Shown: positions 52,934-62,391, counted from the first letter of the stretch. The stretch: DNA of 64,000 nucleotides from Butyrivibrio sp. (GCA_017535785.1 JAFXTN010000025.1:1-64000); one strand, 5' to 3'. Numbers and translations are program-made. Notes: generated by a model from the letters alone, not told the origin.

Positions 52934-54511
52934 TCAGGTCTTGAATATTGTTGAAAGGATTCCTCTTCCGAGACTTGCTCCGAGATTTCCTCCGAGTGTC
53001 TTTCCGAATTTTCCGAACTTTCCACCAAGTCCTTTTCCTACTTCTCTTCCTACAGTACCAACAACTGCGTTACCAACAGTCTTGATCCTCTGTTTCTGTT
53101 TTCTCTTCTCGGCGGCCTCTTCTTTTTCTTTTGCCTTTGCAGCGGCAGCTTCCTCTTTCTCTTTTTCCTTGCGAGCAAGCTCTTCAGCCTTGAGTCTCTC
53201 AGCTTCCTTGGCATCCTCTATGCCCTTTCTCTGAAGGAACTCATAAGCAGAATCAGGATCATGAGCTTCGAAGTACTTGCTGTAAAGTACGCTGCCCTTG
53301 ATCTCTTTATCCCTGACAGAATCGTCGATTCCGCCCATACGGCTCTGAGGAGGTAAGATCTTAACACGCTCACACATTGTAGGTGTTCCGTGCTCATCAA
53401 GGAATGAGCATACAGCCTCACCAGTAGAAAGCTCCTGAATGATATCGGCTGTCTTGAACGCGGGATTCTCACGGAAAGAATCTGCCGCAGCCTTAACCGC
53501 CTTCATATCGGAAGGTGTGTAAGCTCTGAGTGCATGCTGGATCTTATTACCGAGCTGTGCAAGAACTCCGTCGGGAATATCCCTGGGGTTCTGTGTTACA
53601 AAGTAAATGCCTACGCCCTTAGATCTGATGAGCTTAATAACCTGCTCTATCTTGTCCATCAGGATCTTGGGAGCATCTGCAAAAAGAAGGTGTGCTTCAT
53701 CAAAGAAGAATACCATCTTGGGCTTGTCGAGGTCGCCCACCTCGGGAAGTGTCTCAAATAACTCAGACATCATCCAAAGAAGGAATGTTGAATAAAGAGT
53801 TCCGTTGTTGATAAGGCTTGTGCTGTCGAGGATATTGATCATACCCTTGCCGCCTTCGCCTGTTGTGAACCAGTCTCTTATGTTGAGCGCGGGCTCGAAG
53901 AAGAACTTATCTCCGCCTGCGATCTCAAGAGAAACAACCGCACGCACGATAGCAGCAACAGAAACCTTGCTGATATTGCCGTATTCTGCGGCGAACTCCT
54001 TATTGTTGTCAGAAATATATGTAAGCATTGCCTTGAGATCCTTGGTATCTACCAAAAGAAGCTCGTTGTCATCGGCAATCTTAAAAGCGATCGAAAGTAT
54101 GTCTCTCTGAAGATCGTTAAGTCCAAGGATCCTGGACAAAAGAACCGGGCCCATCTCAGAGATCGTTGTTCTGAGCGGAATACCCTTTTCTCCGAATACA
54201 TCCCAGAAAGTTGAAGGATATTTCTGATAATCAAAGCCGGCTTCTTCAAGGCCGAATCTCTGAATACGCTTCTGCATATCCTCGGAATCCACGCCTTCCT
54301 GGACCATTCCGGCAAGGTCTCCCTTGACGTCCGCAAGAAATACCGGAACTCCCATATCACTAAAAGACTCAGCAAGTACCTTAAGAGTTATAGTCTTACC
54401 TGTTCCCGTTGCACCTGCAATGAGTCCGTGTCTGTTAGCCATCTTGGGCAAAAGAAATACATTCTCGCCGCTTTCGTTGTTAGCAACCCATATTTTTCCG
54501 TCTTTTAACAT
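52934..54511 (-). CDS. HerA-like/DUF853 ATPase
   Basis: A 525-residue ATPase of the FtsK-HerA group. Walker A is GATGTGKT (33-40), Walker B is MVFFFDEAHLLF (about 250-261), and YFVTQNPRDIP and LGNKIQHALRAYTP are family segments. After about residue 425 there is a Lys/Glu/Ala coiled coil, then a Gly-rich, basic tail (KGLGGKFGKFGKTLGG). DUF853 members are annotated as helicases or DNA translocases without firm function. AGGAGG precedes the ATG. It is divergent from the Y-family polymerase gene. Confidence 0.9.
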   Translation of the reverse strand: MLKDGKIWVANNESGENVFLLPKMANRHGLIAGATGTGKTITLKVLAESFSDMGVPVFLADVKGDLAGMVQEGVDSEDMQKRIQRFGLEEAGFDYQKYPSTFWDVFGEKGIPLRTTISEMGPVLLSRILGLNDLQRDILSIAFKIADDNELLLVDTKDLKAMLTYISDNNKEFAAEYGNISKVSVAAIVRAVVSLEIAGGDKFFFEPALNIRDWFTTGEGGKGMINILDSTSLINNGTLYSTFLLWMMSELFETLPEVGDLDKPKMVFFFDEAHLLFADAPKILMDKIEQVIKLIRSKGVGIYFVTQNPRDIPDGVLAQLGNKIQHALRAYTPSDMKAVKAAADSFRENPAFKTADIIQELSTGEAVCSFLDEHGTPTMCERVKILPPQSRMGGIDDSVRDKEIKGSVLYSKYFEAHDPDSAYEFLQRKGIEDAKEAERLKAEELARKEKEKEEAAAAKAKEKEEAAEKRKQKQRIKTVGNAVVGTVGREVGKGLGGKFGKFGKTLGGNLGASLGRGILSTIFKT

Positions 54512-54607
54512 ACCTTCCTCCTCTAAAGAATTTCTCAGATATACCGATTATAGCACAATATATCTTCTATTTGTTACAAATGAGGAGCTATCTGAAGGAA
54601 ACCGAAT

Positions 54608-54636
54608 TTGACTATCAGAACATATGTTTGTATAAT
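54608..54636 (+). promoter_or_regulatory. Promoter of the second Y-family polymerase
   Basis: TTGACT (54608-54613), 17-base spacer, TATAAT (54631-54636). The ATG is at 54643, six bases after the -10, as at dinB. Confidence 0.85.
54617..54630 (+). promoter_or_regulatory. LexA box in the polymerase promoter spacer
   Basis: AGAACATATGTTTG, the consensus CGAACRNRYGTTYG with only the first base changed, filling the -35/-10 spacer. Confidence 0.85.
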
Positions 54637-54642
54637 AAAAAT

Positions 54643-55911
54643 ATGGCAGCTGAAAGAGAAAGAACATATATCTGCATAGATCTAAAGTCTTTCTACGCCT
54701 CTGTAGAATGCGTAGAGAGGAAACTTGACGTTATGACCACGCGTCTTGTCGTAGCCGATCCCGAGCGAAGCGACAAGACTATTTGTCTTGCGGTCTCACC
54801 TGCGATGAAAGCTCTCGGAGTCCCGAACAGATGTCGCGTTTTTGAGATACCCAAGCACATAGACTACATCATGGCGGTTCCGAGGATGCAGAAATACCTC
54901 GATTATTCCGCTCAGGTTTATTCCATATATCTTAAGTACATTTCCAAGGACGATATCCATGTTTACTCAGTCGACGAGGCTTTTATGGACGTCACCGAGT
55001 ACCTTAATCTGTATCACATGACAGCCAAGGAACTCGGTCAGACCATAATCGGCGACATCTACGAGAGCCTTGGCCTTCGCGCTACCTGTGGCATCGGAAG
55101 CAATCTCTTTTTGACCAAAGTCGCTCTTGATATCACAGCCAAGCATGCCAAGGATTTTATCGGAGAACTTGATGAAAAGAGCTATCGAGAGACCCTATGG
55201 GATCACAGACCCCTTACGGATTTCTGGCGCATAGGTCCCGGAATCGCGCGTAAGCTCGAGACCTACGGTATGCTCACTATGAGAGATATAGCACACGGCA
55301 ATGAGAATCTTCTTTATAAGCTTCTGGGCGTCAACGCAGAGCTCCTTATAGACCACGCCTGGGGACGTGAGCCCACTACGATCAGGGATATCAAGGCGTA
55401 TTCGTCCGCGGCACACTCTCTTTCTCAAGGTCAGGTCCTTATGAGCGATTATACCTTCGATATGGGACTTGTCATCGCAAAAGAGATGATGGATATCCTC
55501 TGCCTTGATATGGTCGATAAAGGGCTTGTCAGCAAGTCTTTTTCCCTGATGGTCGGCTACGCCAAAGGCTGCCCACTGCCTGCCGCTAAGGGAACGTTTT
55601 CTTTTGACACAGAGACCAACGCTTCGTTCTTACTTATTCCGGGTATCGCCGACCTTTACAGCAAGATCGTAAACCCGCAGTACAAGGTCCGCCGCATGTA
55701 CGTTGTCGCCAATAATGTCATCCCCGAGGAATACACGCAGTACTCTTTCTTCATGCCCGCGCAGGATCTTGAGAAGGACCGCAAGATGCAGAAGGCTGTC
55801 CTTGAGATCAAGAACAAATTCGGAAAGAATGCGATCCTTAAGGGACTTAACTTCGAAGACGGCGCAACGACCAGAGACCGCAACAATCAGATCGGCGGAC
55901 ATAAAGCTTAG
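54643..55911 (+). CDS. Y-family DNA polymerase of the UvrX/YqjW (Pol V-like) group
   Basis: A 422-residue translesion polymerase. CIDLKSFYASVECVER has the first catalytic Asp (Asp13); YSVDEAFMDVT has the Asp-Glu pair; GIGSNLFLTKVALDITAKH and DFWRIGPGIARKL are typical of the UvrX/UmuC branch as opposed to DinB. The ATG at 54643 has no ribosome site and lies at the predicted +1. YolD follows 12 bases later, as in Bacillus yqjW-yqjX, supporting the group assignment. Expected to be induced by DNA damage. Confidence 0.92.
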   Translation: MAAERERTYICIDLKSFYASVECVERKLDVMTTRLVVADPERSDKTICLAVSPAMKALGVPNRCRVFEIPKHIDYIMAVPRMQKYLDYSAQVYSIYLKYISKDDIHVYSVDEAFMDVTEYLNLYHMTAKELGQTIIGDIYESLGLRATCGIGSNLFLTKVALDITAKHAKDFIGELDEKSYRETLWDHRPLTDFWRIGPGIARKLETYGMLTMRDIAHGNENLLYKLLGVNAELLIDHAWGREPTTIRDIKAYSSAAHSLSQGQVLMSDYTFDMGLVIAKEMMDILCLDMVDKGLVSKSFSLMVGYAKGCPLPAAKGTFSFDTETNASFLLIPGIADLYSKIVNPQYKVRRMYVVANNVIPEEYTQYSFFMPAQDLEKDRKMQKAVLEIKNKFGKNAILKGLNFEDGATTRDRNNQIGGHKA

Positions 55912-55922
55912 CGAGGTAACAT

Positions 55923-56258
55923 ATGCCAAGACAGAAAATGCCAATAGAAAAAAGAGCCGCTCAGTTCCTTCCGTTTCAAGCGGTAAAGGGACTTGACGAA
56001 GCTCTTCTTGCAAAAGAAAAAATAGTTGTACCAAAAATCGAGCTCTCCGAAGAAATGTACGAAGAGCTCGATAAGAAAATGCATAATATCAAAAAGGGCC
56101 GGATCATAACCTGTGTCTATTTCCACAAAGATGAATATCTCAAGGTAACAGGCATGGTTGCGAGGTTCGATGAGATCGCCCGCATCCTTCAGATAGTAAA
56201 TACCAAGATCCCTTTTGAAGATATATTGGATGTCTCATTTGATGAGGATCTGCAATAA
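55923..56258 (+). CDS. YolD-like protein
   Basis: A 111-residue protein of the YolD/YqjX family, characteristic partners of UvrX-type polymerases; start MPRQKMPIEKRAAQFLPFQAVKGLDEAL and C-terminal strand-rich TGMVARFDEIARILQIVNTKIPFEDILDVSF. Role unproven; suggested to modulate the polymerase, somewhat like UmuD. GAGG lies six bases before the ATG, so unlike the polymerase it has a normal ribosome site. Confidence 0.88.
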   Translation: MPRQKMPIEKRAAQFLPFQAVKGLDEALLAKEKIVVPKIELSEEMYEELDKKMHNIKKGRIITCVYFHKDEYLKVTGMVARFDEIARILQIVNTKIPFEDILDVSFDEDLQ

Positions 56259-56269
56259 CATTCTGTTTA

Positions 56270-59200
56270 TTACAGCTCACCGTGGTAAGCCTGAAGAGAA
56301 TTGATGTTGCCGCATCCCTTAGTCTTTACCTCATGGATTCCCTCTGCTGCAGCCTTTGCAGCTGCTACTGTTGTTATATAAGGAATTCTTGCTTTTATAG
56401 CCGCGCGGCGAACATATCCGTCATCATGATCAGCGTCCTTACCTATAGGAGTGTTGATGATCAGCTGAACCTCATCATTCTTGATAAGATCCTCGATGTT
56501 GGGTCTTCCGCCTTCATAATTCTTCATGACTTTTCCGGCTTCAATTCCCGCTTCGGTAATAATATCGTAAGTCTTTCCTGTAGCGAAGATCTTAAATCCG
56601 TCTTCTGCAAAGCTCTTAGCAAGCGCTGATGCATTGGGCTTATCCTCTTCGTTGAGAGAGATAAGAACCGCACCCTCTGTAGGAAGAGCCGCATTTGCAG
56701 CTTCCTGAGCCTTAAAGAATGCCTCACCGGGAGTCTTGGCAAGTCCAAGAACCTCTCCTGTTGAACGCATCTCAGGTCCGAGAACAGGGTCAACCTCAGG
56801 GAACATATTGAACGGGAACACAGCTTCTTTTACACCGTAGTATACAGGCTCTGTGTCTTTCTTAGCTGCAATAAGATCTTCAACAGGTGACTTTCTTCCT
56901 GTAAGACTGGCAGTGATGATATCTGTAGCAACAGGAACCATCTTGATACCGCAAACCTTTGATACAAGCGGAACTGTTCTTGATGCACGAGGGTTGGCTT
57001 CAAGAACATATACAGTATCATCTTCTATCGCATACTGCATGTTCATAAGTCCCACAACGTTCATCTCTACAGCGATCTTCTTGGTATATTCCTCGATAGT
57101 CTTGAGGTGCTTCTTGGATATGTGCTTGGAAGGAATGATACAAGCTGAGTCACCGGAGTGAATGCCGGCAAGCTCGATGTGCTCCATAACCGCAGGAACA
57201 AAAGCTTCCTTTCCGTCACTTATAGCATCTGCTTCACACTCAAGAGCGTTATGCAGGAATCTGTCGATAAGGATAGGTCTGTCGGGAGTTACACCAACAG
57301 CGGCCTTCATGTAGCCTTCCATGCTCTCCTCGTCGCGAACGATCTCCATTCCGCGTCCACCAAGAACGAATGAAGGACGCACCATTACGGGATAACCGAT
57401 CTTGGCCGCGATCTCTTTTGCCCCTTCAACATCAGAAGCCATGCCTGATTCAGCCATCGGGATCCCGAGCTTATCCATCATCATTCTGAACTGATCTCTG
57501 TCCTCTGCAAGGTCGATAACCTCAGGTGTTGTGCCGAGGATGTTAACGCCCTCTTCCTTAAGCTTAGCTGCAAGGTTAAGAGGTGTCTGACCTCCAAACT
57601 GAGCAATTACGCCAAGAGGCTTTTCTTTTCTATAGATCTGAAGTACATCTTCAAGAGTAAGAGGCTCAAAGTAGAGCTTATCTGAAGTATCATAGTCTGT
57701 TGAAACCGTCTCGGGGTTGCAGTTTACAATGATCGTCTCGAAGCCGAGCTTCTTAAGAGCCATGGCTGCATGTACGCAGCAGTAGTCGAACTCGATACCC
57801 TGTCCGATCCTGTTGGGACCGCCGCCGAGGATCATGATTTTGTTATTTCCTGCTGAATCGGGAGTTTCATTGGCGCCTGCATTATCCTCATTCTGATATG
57901 TTGAGTAATAATATGCGCTTCCGTTTGTTCCGTATACGTGAACGCCGTCCCAGCTCTCTGTAAGGCCTGCCTTCTCGCGTCCCTGTCTGATATCGTCCTC
58001 AGTTACGCCGAGAACCTTTGCAAGATACTTATCAGCAAAACCGTCTTCCTTGGCTGCGATAAGATCTGAAGCTGCGGGAACAGTTCCTTTGTACTTATTA
58101 ACAAGCTCAACTTCCTCATCCACAAGTTCTTTTATCTGATTGAGGAAATAGTGCTTAACCTTTGTAATATCAAAGAGCTCATCTACAGTTACGCCCTTTT
58201 TCATTGCTTCATACATAAGGAAGTAGCGCTCTGAAGAAGCATCTTTTAACAGGCGAAGAAGTTCTTTCTTGTCCATCTTCTCGAACTTCTCGATGGCACC
58301 AAGGCCGTAACGATCTTTCTCAAGGGATCTGATAGCCTTCTGGAATGCCTCTTTGAAGTTCTTACCGATACTCATAACTTCACCTACTGCACGCATCTGA
58401 GTACCGAGCTTATCTTCCACTCCGTGGAACTTTTCAAATGCCCAACGAGCGAACTTAACTACTACGTAGTCTCCGTTAGGTACATATTTATCAAGGGTTC
58501 CGAATTTGGAATCGGGGAGCTCTGCAAGTGTAAGGCCTGTAGCAAGCTTAGCCGAAACAAGTGCGATCGGGAAGCCTGTAGCCTTGCTGGCAAGGGCTGA
58601 AGAACGGGATGTTCTGGGATTGATCTCAATAACGATGATACGTCCGGATACCGGATCATGTGCGAACTGCACGTTGGTTCCACCGATAACGCCGATGTGC
58701 TCAACGATCTTGTAAGCCTGACGCTGGAGCTCTTTCTGAAGGTCCTCATCAATAGTGAGCATAGGCGCTGTACAGAATGAATCACCTGTGTGAACGCCGA
58801 CAGGGTCAACGTTCTCGATAAAGCAAACAGTGATCATGTTGTTGTCTTTATCACGAACTACTTCAAGCTCAAGCTCTTCCCATCCGAGGATAGACTCCTC
58901 AACAAGGACCTGATGAATGATAGATGCCTGAAGTCCTCTTGCGCAAACGGTCTGAAGTTCTTCCTTGTTGTAAACAAGTCCGCCGCCGGCACCGCCCATT
59001 GTATAAGCGGGACGAAGGACTACGGGATAGCCGAGCTCATCTGCTTCAGCAAGAGCCTCTTCTATGCTGTAGCATGCCTTAGAACGTGCCATCTCAATAC
59101 CGAGCATATCCATTGTCTTCTTAAACTCGGTTCTGTCCTCACCACGCTCAATAGCGTCAACCTGAACACCTATAACTTTTACATTGTATTTATCGAGAAT

Positions 59201-59518
59201 ACCTGCCTGATATAGCTCAGAACAAAGATTAAGACCAGATTGTCCACCAAGATTAGGTAGAAGAGCGTCCGGTCTTTCCTTTTCAATAACTGCTGCAACA
59301 CGATCCACATTAAGTGGCTCGATATACGTCTTATCTGCCATTTCCGGGTCTGTCATAATAGTCGCCGGATTTGAATTAACGAGTACGATCTCATATCCAA
59401 GACTACGAAGCGCCTTACACGCCTGCGTTCCTGAATAGTCAAATTCACACGCTTGCCCGATAACAATAGGTCCTGAACCGATTATCAGCACTTTGTGTAT
59501 GTCTGTTCTCTGTCCCAT
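56270..59518 (-). CDS. carB: Carbamoyl-phosphate synthase large subunit
   Basis: A 1082-residue CarB making carbamoyl phosphate for pyrimidines and arginine. Two ATP-grasp halves: the first opens KVLIIGSGPIVIGQACEFDYSGTQACKAL, the second KIMILGGGPNRIGQGIEFDYCCVHA; each has its own metal-binding INPRTSRSSALASKATG/ANPRASRTVPLVSKV segment. A C-terminal MGS-like allosteric domain (about 940-1082) ends the protein. The ATG at 59518 has GGAGG six bases upstream. No carA is next to it, so the small subunit is encoded elsewhere. Confidence 0.97.
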   Translation of the reverse strand: MGQRTDIHKVLIIGSGPIVIGQACEFDYSGTQACKALRSLGYEIVLVNSNPATIMTDPEMADKTYIEPLNVDRVAAVIEKERPDALLPNLGGQSGLNLCSELYQAGILDKYNVKVIGVQVDAIERGEDRTEFKKTMDMLGIEMARSKACYSIEEALAEADELGYPVVLRPAYTMGGAGGGLVYNKEELQTVCARGLQASIIHQVLVEESILGWEELELEVVRDKDNNMITVCFIENVDPVGVHTGDSFCTAPMLTIDEDLQKELQRQAYKIVEHIGVIGGTNVQFAHDPVSGRIIVIEINPRTSRSSALASKATGFPIALVSAKLATGLTLAELPDSKFGTLDKYVPNGDYVVVKFARWAFEKFHGVEDKLGTQMRAVGEVMSIGKNFKEAFQKAIRSLEKDRYGLGAIEKFEKMDKKELLRLLKDASSERYFLMYEAMKKGVTVDELFDITKVKHYFLNQIKELVDEEVELVNKYKGTVPAASDLIAAKEDGFADKYLAKVLGVTEDDIRQGREKAGLTESWDGVHVYGTNGSAYYYSTYQNEDNAGANETPDSAGNNKIMILGGGPNRIGQGIEFDYCCVHAAMALKKLGFETIIVNCNPETVSTDYDTSDKLYFEPLTLEDVLQIYRKEKPLGVIAQFGGQTPLNLAAKLKEEGVNILGTTPEVIDLAEDRDQFRMMMDKLGIPMAESGMASDVEGAKEIAAKIGYPVMVRPSFVLGGRGMEIVRDEESMEGYMKAAVGVTPDRPILIDRFLHNALECEADAISDGKEAFVPAVMEHIELAGIHSGDSACIIPSKHISKKHLKTIEEYTKKIAVEMNVVGLMNMQYAIEDDTVYVLEANPRASRTVPLVSKVCGIKMVPVATDIITASLTGRKSPVEDLIAAKKDTEPVYYGVKEAVFPFNMFPEVDPVLGPEMRSTGEVLGLAKTPGEAFFKAQEAANAALPTEGAVLISLNEEDKPNASALAKSFAEDGFKIFATGKTYDIITEAGIEAGKVMKNYEGGRPNIEDLIKNDEVQLIINTPIGKDADHDDGYVRRAAIKARIPYITTVAAAKAAAEGIHEVKTKGCGNINSLQAYHGEL

Positions 59519-59558
59519 GGAACTCCTCCCTTGTGTCTTTTTAATAATCATCCTTATC

Positions 59559-59587
59559 ATTCTATTATCAGAAGAGGATTTTCACAA
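59559..59587 (-). promoter_or_regulatory. carB promoter
   Basis: Minus-strand TTGTGA (59587-59582) and TAGAAT (59564-59559), 17-base spacer. Leader about 35 bases, too short for a PyrR attenuator. Confidence 0.6.
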
Positions 59588-59601
59588 GGGATTTTTTTAG
59601 G

Positions 59602-60093
59602 TCAAAAGAAATTTTTTATTTGCGAAAAAAGACCGTGGCAACCTTCAGATACATCTCTCCAAGTCGCATCGAAATTTCCGGTGTACCAAGGATCTGCGAC
59701 ATCACCGTCTCTGTCCGTAAAATCAAGCATCTTGTAGATCTTGTTCTCGGGGTCACCGCCGTAAATCCGGTTCATATCACGGATATTTGCTGAGTCCATT
59801 CCTATAATGTAGTCAAAATTTTCGTAATCTCTTTTGACAGTTAATCTGGCTCTCTTCTCGGATACACCAAGCTCGTTGTCGTCCGTTCCGATCCCGTGCT
59901 CGCGAAGCTTAGCTCTCGCCGGCGGATAAACCGGGCTTCCCATCCCGTTCCAGATCTCATCTGTGTGCGTTGCCGCGGACTCAATATGAAACTCATCCGC
60001 TTCTCCCGCCTTATTCACTATGTCTTTCATAACAAACTCCGCCATTGTCGAGCGGCAGATATTGCCGTGGCAGACGAATAAAATTCTTATCAT
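59602..60093 (-). CDS. Low-molecular-weight protein-tyrosine phosphatase
   Basis: A 163-residue LMW-PTP. The P-loop CHGNICRS (8-15) has the nucleophile Cys8 and Arg14; the general acid is in ADPWYTGNF near residue 124. Such enzymes dephosphorylate tyrosine or arginine on proteins (McsB targets in Bacillus). No partner kinase is in view. AAGGAG lies nine bases before the ATG. Confidence 0.94.
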   Translation of the reverse strand: MIRILFVCHGNICRSTMAEFVMKDIVNKAGEADEFHIESAATHTDEIWNGMGSPVYPPARAKLREHGIGTDDNELGVSEKRARLTVKRDYENFDYIIGMDSANIRDMNRIYGGDPENKIYKMLDFTDRDGDVADPWYTGNFDATWRDVSEGCHGLFSQIKNFF

Positions 60094-60160
60094 TGATTAT
60101 GGCTCCTTGTAATTCTGAGTTATTCCCTGTAATGCGCACCGTTGCGGGATAAAAGTAGAG

Positions 60161-60189
60161 TTCACATATCACGGTGACAGAACTATAAT
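60161..60189 (+). promoter_or_regulatory. Candidate plus-strand promoter in the 60.1-60.3 kb gap
   Basis: TTCACA (60161-60166) and TATAAT (60184-60189), 17-base spacer, driving the small frame at 60230. Confidence 0.45.
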
Positions 60190-60229
60190 ATCACAGTTTG
60201 TGTAATAACTACGAATATCTAGGAAAATC

Positions 60230-60340
60230 ATGGACATGAAAAGTAGTCAAAAAGTAGTAAGGCACATTTTTGATTCTGAGGTATTCCGGGAAATGAAAAA
60301 GAGACCTCTTTTTATAATTGCCTATATTAGCACCAATTAA
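60230..60340 (+). CDS. Possible 36-residue protein
   Basis: A 37-codon frame, MDMKSSQKVVRH to ISTN. It has AGGA five bases before the ATG and a promoter 40 bases upstream, and is the only coding candidate in the 233-base gap. It runs 14 bases into the 3' end of the opposite gene at 60327. No family recognised; basic first half, hydrophobic LFIIAYI end. Could be chance. Confidence 0.25.
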   Translation: MDMKSSQKVVRHIFDSEVFREMKKRPLFIIAYISTN

Positions 60341-62141
60341 ACTTTGGAGCTGCTTTTTCAAACGCCTCCAATTCCTCATGTTGGCTTTGAATTAAAGTCT
60401 CTAATCCTTTCTTTCTCTTAAACCTCAGAACTGGTAGTTCCTCCTTCTCCTTTCTCATTGCCTCAAGATTCGCTCTTTTCTTTTCAATTTCATTTTCGAA
60501 TTTGTTTCTTGAATCCAAAAACCTAGCCTTCGACTCTTTCATTTGCCCATTGTACTCCACAACTTTAGGCGAGATAATTTCGACATATTTCTTGTTAATG
60601 GAATCCAAATCCGTAAGATTCTCGACTGATATGCTATTTATATCCACAAGTCTTTCACGGATTAATATCTCAATATTTGCCCTACTTCTAATATCCTCAA
60701 TATAATCGACTACCTCTTTCTCTAACTTTTCGATTGAAATCTCTGTAAACGTTTCACAATCTTTTCCACATGGTAATCTTTTTTGAATAAAAGCAAGTAA
60801 ACCTTCATTTTTTATTGCAAGAGTGCTTAACTCTTTATATGCACCTGTAACCAAACTAATGTCTGCTGAATATAATGATTTTAATGCCTCATCCCATGTT
60901 TCTCTATAAAAGCAACTCACTAAAATGTCACACTTTTCAGATACAACATTAAAGTCAGCTAGATTATTTTTGCAAAAATTCTCAAGCTCAGCTACCACCT
61001 CGTTACGGACATGACAATTATACGAAAAAGCCAAATCCAAAGCATCAATGTCAATCGCACCCACTTGAGCAGCCTTAATATATATCTCTGAATCAAACGG
61101 GCACTTCTCAAACGCTTGTTGTAATTTTGATATAGCATCACTTTTGGGAGTATTAGCTGTTATCTGATCTACAATTATTTTAGACTCCTGCGGGTTGAAA
61201 TCCTTAATCTCAGAGTAGACCGGATGATCATTTCTAGTCTCATACGAAACTGCTCTTTCAGTAACCTCATTAATCCAGATAGAAATGCATCTTCTGGCCG
61301 CTGGTAGAAATTGGTCATAATATAATTCACTTAACTGTCGTGCATAGGCACTATATGCACGTCCGGCGGCAGCTCCTGCCTCTCTTGCATATTGTTTATC
61401 TGCTTTTTTCGCCTGGCTTTTCAAAGTTGCATTTGAAACAGCATTATAGAAAAGCAAATCAACCGCACTATTTGTTATAATTCCATATCTCATACCGGTA
61501 ATATTGGATGCGGCATTTCTGTATGCTGTTTGCTGACCATATTCAACATCCCTTTCTCTTTGATAATATATGTTCCTTGCCGCATCTTCCAACGCGTCCG
61601 CCAATTTTACCATTGACCTATATCCAGTGGTTCTCTTCGAATAATTATCATAATCATCTCCATATGGACAGACGTCAATTCCTGCATATTCCATGGCCTC
61701 AGCAATAACATCAGCGCCATCGCCTCTTCCCGAAATATCATCCCAAAATTCCATTTGTATCCAAAAGCCCTGATTCCCCTGCTCAGACTCATGTTTTTTT
61801 AATTCATCTATTCTTCTTTGAAGCGTACTGTTCACATCAGTATAGGCCTTTGCAATAGTATTCATCAGATTCCGATATTCGTTTATTTCAAATGAATTCG
61901 GCATTATAAAACTTTTTCCAAGAAACTCAACTTTCTCGTGATTTTCATCAATATATGCATCACCACAAAAGGGGCAGATAGCCGTTTCAAGATTTGGATC
62001 AACTTGTAATCCTGCTCCACAACTTGTACATTTCGCATGGGCAAGCATTTGCTTGTTCTCTGATTTAATTATCTTGGCACCGCAACTCGAACAAAACGAT
62101 GACCCTTCAGCTATTTCTGCTCCACAACTATTACAAAACAT
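60327..62141 (-). CDS. Zinc-ribbon protein with long helical region and C-terminal coiled coil
   Basis: A 604-residue protein of unknown function. Two zinc ribbons: FCNSCGAEIAEGSSFCSSCG at the very start and CTSCGAGLQ...CPFCGDAY (about 38-60). A ~400-residue mixed region follows with no recognised domain, then a coiled coil rich in Glu/Lys/Arg (about 525-595) ending in KFNWC. No signal or membrane segment. The ATG at 62141 has GGAGG five bases upstream. Its start overlaps the end of the small gene upstream by 11 bases. Base composition appears more AT-rich than the rest of the window, hinting at separate ancestry. Confidence 0.7.
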   Translation of the reverse strand: MFCNSCGAEIAEGSSFCSSCGAKIIKSENKQMLAHAKCTSCGAGLQVDPNLETAICPFCGDAYIDENHEKVEFLGKSFIMPNSFEINEYRNLMNTIAKAYTDVNSTLQRRIDELKKHESEQGNQGFWIQMEFWDDISGRGDGADVIAEAMEYAGIDVCPYGDDYDNYSKRTTGYRSMVKLADALEDAARNIYYQRERDVEYGQQTAYRNAASNITGMRYGIITNSAVDLLFYNAVSNATLKSQAKKADKQYAREAGAAAGRAYSAYARQLSELYYDQFLPAARRCISIWINEVTERAVSYETRNDHPVYSEIKDFNPQESKIIVDQITANTPKSDAISKLQQAFEKCPFDSEIYIKAAQVGAIDIDALDLAFSYNCHVRNEVVAELENFCKNNLADFNVVSEKCDILVSCFYRETWDEALKSLYSADISLVTGAYKELSTLAIKNEGLLAFIQKRLPCGKDCETFTEISIEKLEKEVVDYIEDIRSRANIEILIRERLVDINSISVENLTDLDSINKKYVEIISPKVVEYNGQMKESKARFLDSRNKFENEIEKKRANLEAMRKEKEELPVLRFKRKKGLETLIQSQHEELEAFEKAAPKFNWC

Positions 62142-62289
62142 GACTTCCTCCTGCTCCGCCAAACATAGGCGACATAAGGTACATTATTTCTAAATTGCCT
62201 TTTCTGACTTCTTCTTTTGCTTTATCTACAGAATCAATTTCTGCAAAAGAAATGGTATTCTTTTTCTTAAATATATCAAATAAGCCCAT
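62131..62289 (-). CDS. Small 52-residue protein coupled to the zinc-ribbon gene
   Basis: Starts MGLFDIFKKK, a short amphipathic helix of a kind that often peripherally binds membranes, then an acidic helix, and ends in MSPMFGGAGGSHVL. AAGGAG lies before the ATG at 62289. Its stop lies 11 bases inside the next gene, whose ribosome site is within this gene, so the two are coupled and probably act together. No family recognised. Confidence 0.68.
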   Translation of the reverse strand: MGLFDIFKKKNTISFAEIDSVDKAKEEVRKGNLEIMYLMSPMFGGAGGSHVL

Positions 62290-62343
62290 TTTTATTCTCC
62301 TTCTCAAGCAGTATTTACGCGACATTAAAATAATAACATAAAA

Positions 62344-62391
62344 ACAGCCCCCGGACTGAGCTTAATTTCCTGCCCAGTCCAAAAGGCTGTC
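62344..62391 (-). terminator. Terminator after the XRE-regulator gene
   Basis: Minus-strand ACAGCC/GGCTGT outer arms enclose GGACTGGGC/GCTCAGTCC, followed by T5. It separates the regulator gene from the small-protein operon. Confidence 0.82.

Noticed and set aside
56270-59587. PyrR attenuator or riboswitch before carB
   Set aside because: The leader is about 35 bases with no alternative hairpins.
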